Positions 55,298 through 63,376 of a stretch of DNA of 64,000 nucleotides are shown piece by piece. The stretch spans positions 2,976,001-3,040,000 of the forward strand of contig NZ_CP169244.1 of NCBI RefSeq assembly GCF_041902385.1, read 5' to 3'. The notes beneath the pieces were generated by a model that saw only the letters and a program-made list of their open reading frames with translations, had not been told where the DNA came from and made no database searches. The translations under genes were made by a program, and so were the position numbers. The stretch's first letter is position 1, and every line of letters starts with the position of its first letter. Source of the DNA: Arcticibacter sp041902385 (GTDB lineage: Bacteria; Bacteroidota; Bacteroidia; Sphingobacteriales; Sphingobacteriaceae).

Positions 55298-57598
55298 ATG
55301 ACAAGGAAACTTCTGGCGATGGCCCTGATCTTCTCTACATCAAGCCTTCTCGCGCAAAATGTTACACAGGTAACCAATCCTGTTGATTATGTTAACCCCC
55401 TGATGGGAACTGCTTCTCATCCGGGTTTATCCAACGGCAACACCTATCCTGCAGTCGCCGTTCCCTGGGGAATGAACTTTTGGACCCCTCAAACGGGAAA
55501 GATGGGCGACGGATGGGCCTACACCTACGACGGCGAGCGGATCAAAGGTTTTAAGCAAACCCATCAGCCATCGCCCTGGATGAACGATTATGGACAGTTC
55601 TCCATCATGCCCGTAACCGGCAAGCTGCGTTTTGCAGAAGAGGACAGGGCCAGCTATTTCTCGCACAAGGCGGAGGTATCCAAACCGTACTACTACAGCG
55701 TCTACCTGGCCGATGCCGATGTGACCACTGAGTTAACGCCAACAGAGCGCGCAGCCCAGTTCCGCTTCACTTTTCCTAAGTCTGACAGCTCTTACATCGT
55801 GATCGACGCATTCGAGAGTAAGAAGGATGAATCCTATATCAGGATCATTCCGTCTGAAAGAAAGATCGTCGGTTATTCTACACGATATAGCAGGGGGCCT
55901 CTCCCTAATTTTAAAAACTACTTCGTTATTTATCTCGATAAAGACTTCACGCTGAGCAAGACCTGGGATAAAAAGGATCTGAAAGATGAACTTGAATTGA
56001 AGTCTAACCATACCGGAGCGGTCATCGGCTTTAAAACTGCCAAGGGCGAGAAGGTTCACCTGCGGGTTGCTTCTTCGTTCATCAGCATTGAACAGGCCGA
56101 ATTGAATCTCAAAAGAGAACTTGCCGGCGACAGCTTCGATGCTACCCGTCAGAAGGCAAGAAACCTGTGGAACAAGCGTCTCTCTGCTATTAAAGTTGAG
56201 GGCGGCTCAATAGACCAGGTTCGCACGTTTTACTCCTGTCTGTACCGCACATTGTTCTTCCCTCATAAGATGTACGAGCTCGATGCCAATAACAAAATTG
56301 TGCACTACAGCCCCTACAACGGAAAGACACTGCCAGGGTATATGTATGCAGGGACTGGCTTTTGGGATACCTTCCGTGCTCTTTATCCATTTCTCAATCT
56401 TGTGTATCCTTCTATTAACAAGGAGATGCAGGAAGGTCTCATCAATGATTACAAAGAGGGCGGATGGCTGCCCGAGTGGTCAAGTCCCGGATATGCAGAC
56501 ATTATGGTCGGAAACAACTCTGCTTCTGTAGTCGCCGATGCCTATATCAAAGGACTGAGGGGATATGATATTGAAACTTTATATCAGGCTCTGATCCACG
56601 GTGCCAACAACGAGGGGCCAATGACGGCTGTCGGGCGTAAAGGAGTAGAGTACTACAATACGCTGGGCTACGTGCCTTACGATGTCAAGATCAATGAAAA
56701 TGCGGCCCGTACCCTTGAGTATGCTTACGACGACTTTACCATCTATCAACTTGGAAAGGCGCTCGGCAAACCTAAGTCGGAGACAGATGTATACGCCCGC
56801 CGTAGTCAGAACTACCGCAACCTCTTTGATCCTTCAACCGGTCTTATGAGAGGCAAGAACAAAGACGGAAGCTTCCAGTCGCCTTTTAACCCGTTCAAGT
56901 GGGGCGACGCCTTCACTGAGGGAAACAGCTGGCACTACTCCTGGTCTGTTTTTCACGACGTTCAGGGGCTGGTTGACCTGATCGGAGGAAAGGATAAGTT
57001 TGTAACAAAGCTCGACTCTGTTTTCTCAATACCTCCCGTTTTTGACGATAGTTACTATGGTGGTGTGATTCACGAGATCAGAGAAATGCAGATTGCCAAT
57101 ATGGGCCAGTATGCACATGGTAACCAGCCGATCCAGCATATGATCTATCTGTATAACTACGCCGGTGCTCCATGGAAGGCACAGTACTGGGTTCGCGAAA
57201 CGATGAACCGGATGTATAAGCCTACGCCCGACGGGTACTGCGGTGACGAAGATAACGGACAGACTTCTGCCTGGTATATTTTCTCGGCATTAGGCTTTTA
57301 CCCCGTTACGCCAGGCGTTGATCAGTACGTGCTCGGCGCCCCTCTGTTCAAAAAGGCCACCTTGCAGCTGGAGAACGGCAAGAAGGTGGTGATTAGTGCG
57401 CCTGATAATAACGACGCGAACCGCTATGTCGGTACCATGCAGTTTAACGCCAAGCCTTACAGCCGTAACTGGATCAGCCACTCGGAGCTCCAGAAGGGAG
57501 CTGTGCTGAATTATAAAATGTCTTCTTCTCCAAATAAGACAAGGGGGATCAATAAAGCCGACTTCCCTTATTCTTTCTCTAATGACACGAAAAAATAA
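55298..57598 (+). CDS. GH92 mannosidase, variant with Gln at the usual acid position
   Basis: 766 aa exported enzyme (signal MTRKLLAMALIFSTSSLLAQ). GH92 core motifs: VNPLMGTASHPGLSNGNTYPAVAVPWGMNFW, GTGFWDTFRALYPFLNLV, EYAYDDFTIYQLG, FTEGNSWHYSWSVFHD and DGYCGDEDNGQTSAWYIFSALGFYPV (calcium and base region). Where classic GH92 enzymes have GNEPSHH with the acid Glu, this one has GNQPIQH. A similar substitution is known from a GH92 that removes mannose-1-phosphate caps. Overlaps the next GH92 by 17 bases. Confidence 0.93.
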   Translation: MTRKLLAMALIFSTSSLLAQNVTQVTNPVDYVNPLMGTASHPGLSNGNTYPAVAVPWGMNFWTPQTGKMGDGWAYTYDGERIKGFKQTHQPSPWMNDYGQFSIMPVTGKLRFAEEDRASYFSHKAEVSKPYYYSVYLADADVTTELTPTERAAQFRFTFPKSDSSYIVIDAFESKKDESYIRIIPSERKIVGYSTRYSRGPLPNFKNYFVIYLDKDFTLSKTWDKKDLKDELELKSNHTGAVIGFKTAKGEKVHLRVASSFISIEQAELNLKRELAGDSFDATRQKARNLWNKRLSAIKVEGGSIDQVRTFYSCLYRTLFFPHKMYELDANNKIVHYSPYNGKTLPGYMYAGTGFWDTFRALYPFLNLVYPSINKEMQEGLINDYKEGGWLPEWSSPGYADIMVGNNSASVVADAYIKGLRGYDIETLYQALIHGANNEGPMTAVGRKGVEYYNTLGYVPYDVKINENAARTLEYAYDDFTIYQLGKALGKPKSETDVYARRSQNYRNLFDPSTGLMRGKNKDGSFQSPFNPFKWGDAFTEGNSWHYSWSVFHDVQGLVDLIGGKDKFVTKLDSVFSIPPVFDDSYYGGVIHEIREMQIANMGQYAHGNQPIQHMIYLYNYAGAPWKAQYWVRETMNRMYKPTPDGYCGDEDNGQTSAWYIFSALGFYPVTPGVDQYVLGAPLFKKATLQLENGKKVVISAPDNNDANRYVGTMQFNAKPYSRNWISHSELQKGAVLNYKMSSSPNKTRGINKADFPYSFSNDTKK

Positions 57599-59693
57599 AA
57601 TAACGCTCCCGACAGCACTGCTCATAGCCCTGCTGTCGGGAGCTTTTATGCTCTATCCTGCACACCTGCGTGCTCAGACCTTGCCCGCAAGTAAACCCGG
57701 GGCCGACTATACCAGCCTGGTTAATGTGTTCCTGGGAAGTTCCGGTGATCACGGGCAGATGTCGCCGGCGGCCTCTTACCCCTTCAGCATGCTGAGTATC
57801 GGGCCACAGACCTATCCGCATACCCACACGGGATATGAGTACAATGCAAAGAAGTTCCTCGGTTTTACACACAATCGTTTTGAAGGAGTAGGATGCACGG
57901 GAAGTGGCGGCATCATCCTTATTAAGCCTTTCCTCGGGCGAAACGCCGGTGGAGACCTCGTCAGGACCTCTCAGGCAGCGTCCCCCGGATATTATGCTGT
58001 TTCGTTTCAGAACGGAATAACCGCTGCTTTTTCAGTATACGGCAAGTCGGGCATGCATAGCTATCGCTTTCCCGGCGGGGAAAAGGGGTTTTACATTGAC
58101 CTGAGCCATAGTTTGTCAAATAGCTTTGTGGCCGAGGAGCATCGCATGGAAGGACGTGTCTTAAGCGGATGGGTCGACTCTAAGACGACCTGTCACGCTG
58201 GGAAGTACCGGCTTTACTATGCCCTGGAGTTTAGTCAGCCCGTTTCACTGAGCGATAGTTCCGCACACCGTTTACTGGCTCACCTTCCCGCCGCTTCGCA
58301 GAGTGGTGTTGAGATAAGAGTAGCGCTTTCGTCTGTGAGCGTTGAATATGCAAAAGCTGCTCTGTATGCTGATTCATTTCAGTCGATGGCTGAGAAAAGT
58401 AAGGCCGACTGGAATGCGGAACTGAGCAAAATCAGGGTAGACGGCGACGCTGAGCGCACCCGCCTTTTCTATTCTTTGCTGTACCGCACCTTGCAGTCGC
58501 CCTACACGATCAATGAAACTGACGGTACTTACAGAGGAACAGACGGGAGCCTGCAGCAATCCAAAAGCAAGCGGTACAATGGATGGGCTGTTTGGGATAA
58601 CTATCGTACCCAGCTGCCTCTTCTTTCGCTTGTCTATCCCGAGCGGTTCCAGGATATCTCTGCTTCGCTGGCGGGCCTGTACCAATACGGTAAAAGGGAT
58701 TACGCTACCCAGAATGAACCCTCAAACACGGTGAGGACCGAGCATACGATCGTGGTTCTGCTTGATGCCTTACGCAAGGGCTATCGTCTTAATTTGTCTC
58801 CCGTGCTTGACTCCCTGATAAAAGAGGTAGATGGTCTCGACTTTTCCAGACCAGACAAAGCGCTGGAGTCGAGCTATGATGCCTGGGCACTGAGCGAGAT
58901 CCTGGCCATTTTGAACAAGAAAGAGCTAAGTATGAAGTACCGGCAGAAAGCGCTGTCGTACAAAGATTACTGGAATAAAGACTTTCGCGATGTTACACAG
59001 CCTGATGCCGACCGTATGCAGGCAAGAGGGCTTTATCAGGGGACCATCTGGCAGTATCGCTGGTTTGTGCCCTTCGACGTGAAAGGGTTGATCGGCCTGT
59101 GCGGTGGTGAACAGGCTTATACCAAACAGCTGGATGAGTTTTTCCGTAACGACTACTATAACCACGCAAACGAACCTGATCTGCAGGTGCCGTTGATGTA
59201 CAACGCTTCGCCTGAGCCCTGGAAATCGCAGGAGCTCGTGCACCGGCTTGCTGTAGACACGGTGGTACAATATTACTTTAATGACAACAGCCGGGGCATA
59301 GATCCTTTTGTAGACCGCATTTATCAAAACAAGCCGCAGGCTTACATCCGGACAATGGATGATGATGCAGGAGCGATGTCCGCCTGGTTTGTCTTTGCCT
59401 CGTGCGGCATTTCTCCCGCTTGCGTGGGATGGCCCGTCTATTATCTCAATGTGCCGCTTTTTCCGTCGATTGAAGTAGCCATGCCCGGAAACAAAACGTT
59501 CAGGATCAGGGTCGAGGGCTATTCTCCCTCAGCCAGGTATATTGATAGGGTGATACTCAACGGAAAGCCCCTGGATAGAAATTATATAACCCACCAGGAG
59601 TTGTCAGCAGGCGGCCAGATAACGGTTTACGCATCAGAGAAGCCCAATATCTCCTGGGGAATTAAGCAACAATGGATATCGCAATTCAAATAA
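57582..59693 (+). CDS. GH92-family protein with diverged catalytic motifs
   Basis: 703 aa. Signal peptide MTRKNKITLPTALLIALL ... HLRAQ, so the ATG at 57582 (inside the previous gene) is the likely start. GH92 fold: LVNVFLGSSGDHGQMSPAASYPFSMLSIGPQT, GYEYNAKKFLGFTHNRFEGVGC, NGWAVWDNYRTQLPLLSLVYPERF and YQGTIWQYRWFVPFDVKGL. The classic GNEPSHH region reads ANEPDLQ (Glu kept, following His pair lost) and GGNDDCGQMSAWY reads MDDDAGAMSAWF. Substrate may differ from the other two. A terminator-like hairpin lies over codons 8-22. Confidence 0.88.
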   Translation: MTRKNKITLPTALLIALLSGAFMLYPAHLRAQTLPASKPGADYTSLVNVFLGSSGDHGQMSPAASYPFSMLSIGPQTYPHTHTGYEYNAKKFLGFTHNRFEGVGCTGSGGIILIKPFLGRNAGGDLVRTSQAASPGYYAVSFQNGITAAFSVYGKSGMHSYRFPGGEKGFYIDLSHSLSNSFVAEEHRMEGRVLSGWVDSKTTCHAGKYRLYYALEFSQPVSLSDSSAHRLLAHLPAASQSGVEIRVALSSVSVEYAKAALYADSFQSMAEKSKADWNAELSKIRVDGDAERTRLFYSLLYRTLQSPYTINETDGTYRGTDGSLQQSKSKRYNGWAVWDNYRTQLPLLSLVYPERFQDISASLAGLYQYGKRDYATQNEPSNTVRTEHTIVVLLDALRKGYRLNLSPVLDSLIKEVDGLDFSRPDKALESSYDAWALSEILAILNKKELSMKYRQKALSYKDYWNKDFRDVTQPDADRMQARGLYQGTIWQYRWFVPFDVKGLIGLCGGEQAYTKQLDEFFRNDYYNHANEPDLQVPLMYNASPEPWKSQELVHRLAVDTVVQYYFNDNSRGIDPFVDRIYQNKPQAYIRTMDDDAGAMSAWFVFASCGISPACVGWPVYYLNVPLFPSIEVAMPGNKTFRIRVEGYSPSARYIDRVILNGKPLDRNYITHQELSAGGQITVYASEKPNISWGIKQQWISQFK
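57605..57647 (+). terminator. Strong hairpin plus T-run inside the second GH92 gene
   Basis: GCTCCCGACAGCA (57605-57617) pairs perfectly with TGCTGTCGGGAGC (57631-57643), loop 13 bases, followed by TTTT. It begins 7 bases after the first GH92 stop and lies in the signal-peptide codons of the second. Acts as terminator or attenuator if formed. Confidence 0.7.
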
Positions 59694-59962
59694 AACACTC
59701 ATGAGCTGCACGCACAGACGGAGAATAAATTTGATTGAGTGTTCTTTGTGACCATTAAAAAACAAATACACTTTCACAAAAAACATTCATGAGCTGCGCT
59801 CTCAAACGGGGATGAAACTTGAATGAATGTTCTTCTTGTCCTTAAAAATAACAAATACACTTTCAAGAAAAACACTCATGAGCTGCACGCACAAACGGAG
59901 AATAAATTTGATTGAGTGTTCTTTGTGACCATTAAAAAACAAATACACTTTCACAAAAAACG
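59692..59962 (+). repeat. Three tandem ~88-bp units with a covarying stem
   Basis: Units start near 59692, 59780 and 59869; the ATGAGCTGC blocks are at 59701, 59789 and 59878 (88 and 89 bases apart). Each has AACACTCA or AACATTCA about 37 bases before a matching TGAGTGTT or TGAATGTT, so the stem is kept by compensatory change. Units 1 and 3 are almost identical; unit 2 is diverged. The third GH92 gene starts with ATGAG in the place where a fourth unit would begin. Confidence 0.85.
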
Positions 59963-62257
59963 ATGAGATCTTTCTTTGCTCTTATAACAGCCTTGTATTG
60001 CTGCTCCGCCTTGGCGCAGCAAAAGAATAGCGAAAGCCTGATTCAGTACGTCAAGCCTATCATCGGCACTGAGAAAATGGGACACACCTTTCCCGGGGCC
60101 ACCGTGCCCTTTGGGGCGGTACAACTCAGTCCGGATACTGACACCATTCCGTACGAGATGAATGGAAAGTACAATAAAACGGTGTACAAGTATTGCGCGG
60201 GCTACCAGTATGATGATCCGACCATCGTCGGCTTTAGTCACACGCACTTTAGCGGTACGGGTCACTCAGACCTTGGCGACTTTCTCATCATGCCTACAAC
60301 CGGCAAGCTCCAGCTGAATCCGGGAACTGAAGACAATCCCGCCAGCGGCTATCGCTCAGCTTATTCGCACCAGAATGAGGTGGCCGAACCGAACTACTAC
60401 AAGGTAAAACTCGATGATCATAACATAACGGCTGAGCTGACCACCAGCCTTCGCACCGGCTTCCATCAGTATACCTTTCCCAAGTCAGATGATGCACACA
60501 TCATTCTCGACCTGATGGCCGGTATCTATAACTATGATGATAAGAACGTGTGGACCTTTGTGCGGGTAGAAAACGACACGCTGGTGACCGGCTTCAGGCA
60601 AACCACCGGCTGGGCCAGAACCCGTACCGTTTACTTTGCTATGTCATTCTCGAAACCCTTTACCGAGTATGGCATGAAGGACTACTCAAAGGCGCAGGTT
60701 TACCGGGGCTTCTGGCGGAAGTTTGATCAGACCCGGAACTTTCCTGACCTCGCAGGCCGGCAGCTCCGGATGTATTTTAACTTCCAAACCACCGATCAGG
60801 AGAAGATCAAAATTAAGTTCGCTCTTTCACCTGTCAGTACGCGCAACGCGATTGAGAACATGAGGGCAGAAATCCCGCACTGGGACTTTGACCGCGTGAA
60901 ACGTGAAGGGCAGGAGTTGTGGAACCGCGAACTTGCCAGGATCAGGATCCAGGCCTTAGGCCGGGAGGACATGATCAATTTCTACACCGCCATGTATCAT
61001 GCCGCCCTCATGCCGACCGTTTACATGGACGTGAACGGAGAGTATAAAGGGCTCGACCAGAACGTGCATAAAGCCAGTGGCTTTACAAATTATACGTCCC
61101 TGTCACTCTGGGATACATTCAGAGCTTTCCATCCCTACCTCAACATCACCAGTCCGTCGCGCAACGCCGATATAGTCAGCTCCATGCTTGCTCACTATGA
61201 TCAGAGCGCGCTTAAGATGCTTCCCATCTGGTCGCACTACGCAAACGATAACTGGTGCATGAGCGGCTATCATAGCGTCTCGGTTATTGCCGACGCAATT
61301 ATAAAGGGCGCTTATAAGGGCGACGCCAATAAGGCGCTGGATGCCTGCGTAGCTACCGCCCGCCACAGAAGTTACGAGGGAATCGGGGAATATATCGACA
61401 GGGGTTACATCCCCGCCGACAAGAACGGAACCTCTGTTTCTTCCACATTGGAGTACGCATACGACGACTGGTGCATTGCTCAGCTTGCCAAACGACTGAA
61501 CAGGGACGATATCTATAACGAGTTTATCAGGCGGTCGGGCAACTGGAAGAATGTATACGACCCAGCTATCGGCTTTATGCGTCCGAGGATGTCAGACGGC
61601 TCGTTTAAGAAGGACTTTGACGTGTTAAAGACGGATGGCCAGGGTTTCATCGAAGGAAATACCTGGAACTTCAGCCTGTATGTACCTCACGATCCGGAGC
61701 AGATGATTAGTCTCATGGGAGGGAAGAAAAAGTTCGTTTCTCATCTCGACTCGCTCTTTACGATGCATCTGCCTGATGAGTTTTTTGCTGAAACCGAAGA
61801 TATTACGCGGGAGGGGATCATCGGAAATTATGTTCACGGAAACGAGCCCTCACACCATGTGGCTTATTTGTATAATTGGACAGACGAGCCCTGGAAGACA
61901 CAGGAGCGCGTTAGGATGATCCTGAAGAAGCAGTATCATAATGGGCCAGCAGGACTGGGTGGTAATGACGACTGCGGCCAGATGAGTGCCTGGTACATCT
62001 TTAGTTCCCTTGGTTTCTATCCTGTTGCACCGGGCTCAGACCGGTATTGGCTTGGCAGTCCTTCGGTCAAATCGGCAACGATCACGCTCGAGAATGGCAG
62101 CACACTGAATATTCAGGCTGTAAATCAAAGCGCGAAGAACGTGTATGTCAGCAAGGTTTTGCTCAATGGTCAGCCGCTCGGCAGAAGGTACCTGACGCAT
62201 GATGAGATCATGAAGGGTGGTACACTCAGTTTCTATATGTCATCTAAAGTAAAATAA
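59963..62257 (+). CDS. GH92 alpha-mannosidase, classic type
   Basis: 764 aa exported enzyme (MRSFFALITALYCCSALAQ). Full set of GH92 motifs: YVKPIIGTEKMGHTFPGATVPFGAVQLSPDT, GFSHTHFSGTGHSDLGD, SLWDTFRAFHPYLNI, ALEYAYDDWCIAQLAKRL-type helix, EGNTWNFSLYVPHD, HGNEPSHHVAYLYN with the acid Glu, and GGNDDCGQMSAWYIFSSLGFYPV with the base Asp pair. Releases alpha-linked mannose (alpha-1,2 or alpha-1,3), calcium-dependent. Linkage is not decided from sequence. Starts directly after the tandem repeats. Confidence 0.95.
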   Translation: MRSFFALITALYCCSALAQQKNSESLIQYVKPIIGTEKMGHTFPGATVPFGAVQLSPDTDTIPYEMNGKYNKTVYKYCAGYQYDDPTIVGFSHTHFSGTGHSDLGDFLIMPTTGKLQLNPGTEDNPASGYRSAYSHQNEVAEPNYYKVKLDDHNITAELTTSLRTGFHQYTFPKSDDAHIILDLMAGIYNYDDKNVWTFVRVENDTLVTGFRQTTGWARTRTVYFAMSFSKPFTEYGMKDYSKAQVYRGFWRKFDQTRNFPDLAGRQLRMYFNFQTTDQEKIKIKFALSPVSTRNAIENMRAEIPHWDFDRVKREGQELWNRELARIRIQALGREDMINFYTAMYHAALMPTVYMDVNGEYKGLDQNVHKASGFTNYTSLSLWDTFRAFHPYLNITSPSRNADIVSSMLAHYDQSALKMLPIWSHYANDNWCMSGYHSVSVIADAIIKGAYKGDANKALDACVATARHRSYEGIGEYIDRGYIPADKNGTSVSSTLEYAYDDWCIAQLAKRLNRDDIYNEFIRRSGNWKNVYDPAIGFMRPRMSDGSFKKDFDVLKTDGQGFIEGNTWNFSLYVPHDPEQMISLMGGKKKFVSHLDSLFTMHLPDEFFAETEDITREGIIGNYVHGNEPSHHVAYLYNWTDEPWKTQERVRMILKKQYHNGPAGLGGNDDCGQMSAWYIFSSLGFYPVAPGSDRYWLGSPSVKSATITLENGSTLNIQAVNQSAKNVYVSKVLLNGQPLGRRYLTHDEIMKGGTLSFYMSSKVK

Positions 62258-62261
62258 ATTT

Positions 62262-62290
62262 GCTAAAACGTTTTATTTGACTTAAATATG
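62262..62290 (+). promoter_or_regulatory. LacI-type operator and promoter for the ROK kinase
   Basis: GCTAAAACGTTTTATT (62262-62277) contains the perfect palindrome TAAAACGTTTTA (62264-62275). TAAATATG (62283-62290, one mismatch) starts 21 bases after the operator start; a second box TAATTTAG is at 62297-62304. Confidence 0.7.
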
Positions 62291-62325
62291 CACCTATAAT
62301 TTAGTTACAATTTAAACCTCATTGA

Positions 62326-63209
62326 ATGGATAAGTCTTATGTATTAGGGGTTGACATAGGCGGTTCGCACATTACATCAGCTCTTGTTGATATTAGTACA
62401 GGAGACCTGCTCGAAGGCACGCGGGTGAGGAAGGCTGTTGATTCGCACGCCGCGCCAGGAATCGTCATTTCCTTCTGGACAGAAGCCATTGCTCAGTCCT
62501 TTTCTAAAGCTGGCCTGCCGATCGGCAAGATCGGAATAGCCATGCCTGGCCCTCTCGACTACGAAGAGGGCATCTGCTGGATCAAAGACCAGGACAAGTA
62601 TGAGCATCTGTACGGCTACAATATAAAAGATCTGCTTTCAGCAAGTTTGTCAATCCACAAGACGGATATCAGGATCATGAACGATGCCTGCTGCTTCTTG
62701 CAAGGCGAGGTGCTTGGCACCCTTGATAAGCGGTATAGCAGAGTGATGGGATTCACTCTTGGTACAGGCCTCGGCTCTGCTTTTTATCAGGAGGGAACTG
62801 TCGTAGATGCTGACCTGTGGAGAATGCCTTTTAAGGGATCGATTGCCGAAGAGCATCTTTCTACCCGGTGGTTCCTGAACCGATACTCCGCCCTGAAAGG
62901 GAGGGAGATTGAAAACGTGAAGGAGATGCTGCAGGATGAACTGGCGGAAATGCTTTATGCTGAATTTGGCGCTACGCTTGGCGTATTTCTTCAGGAGTGC
63001 TTAAAAACATATAACCCGCAGGCAGTGGTGCTGGGTGGAAATATTGCAAAATCACCTGAATTATATCTGAAGCACACTGAGGAGGTTCTGGAAAGTTCGG
63101 GCCAGCTTCTGCCGATCAGTATCGCCGGAAAGGGGAGGAGGCCGCTCTTATCGGCGCCGCGGGCATCTGGAAAAAGGATTTGATTGAATCCGGGCTGCTT
63201 CGCTCATAG
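62326..63209 (+). CDS. ROK-family sugar kinase, frameshifted near the C-terminus
   Basis: Cytosolic kinase, plausibly for mannose or glucose released by the locus. N-terminal ATP motif YVLGVDIGGSHITSALVD, PGPLDYEEGICW, NDACCFLQGEVLG and FTLGTGLGSAFYQEG fit ROK. The usual ROK CGxxGCxE zinc motif is absent (here FKGSIAEEHLSTRW). At GGGG (63132-63135) one base is missing; with five G it reads GKGEEAALIGAAGIWKK and ends at 63209. As written it stops at 63183 with an unrelated tail. Corrected length is about 294 aa. Confidence 0.87.
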
Positions 63210-63256
63210 CTGAGCAAAATACCATTTCATGCTGACTATATACACGCTTAGTCGTG

Positions 63257-63288
63257 CAGGTGACGGACCTCCCGTCACCTGTTTTGTT
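63257..63288 (+). terminator. Intrinsic terminator after the ROK kinase
   Basis: CAGGTGACGG (63257-63266) pairs with CCGTCACCTG (63272-63281) around a 5-base loop, followed by TTTTGTTT. Confidence 0.9.
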
Positions 63289-63298
63289 TAAAATCTTT

Positions 63299-63306
63299 TA
63301 CCTTTG
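63299..63306 (+). promoter_or_regulatory. -7 box before the DMT transporter gene
   Basis: TACCTTTG, exact TAnnTTTG, about 70 bases before the ATG at 63377. Gives a leader of roughly 65 nt. Confidence 0.45.
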
Positions 63307-63376
63307 ACCCTCGCTTTAGACCAGCTGCTCTTTTCTTTGGGAGGTGGCCGGGATAACATGAGGCGCTTTAATAAAA

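Noticed and set aside
59692..59962. CRISPR array
   Set aside because: Unit sequence is similar throughout its length, with no unique spacers and no cas genes nearby.
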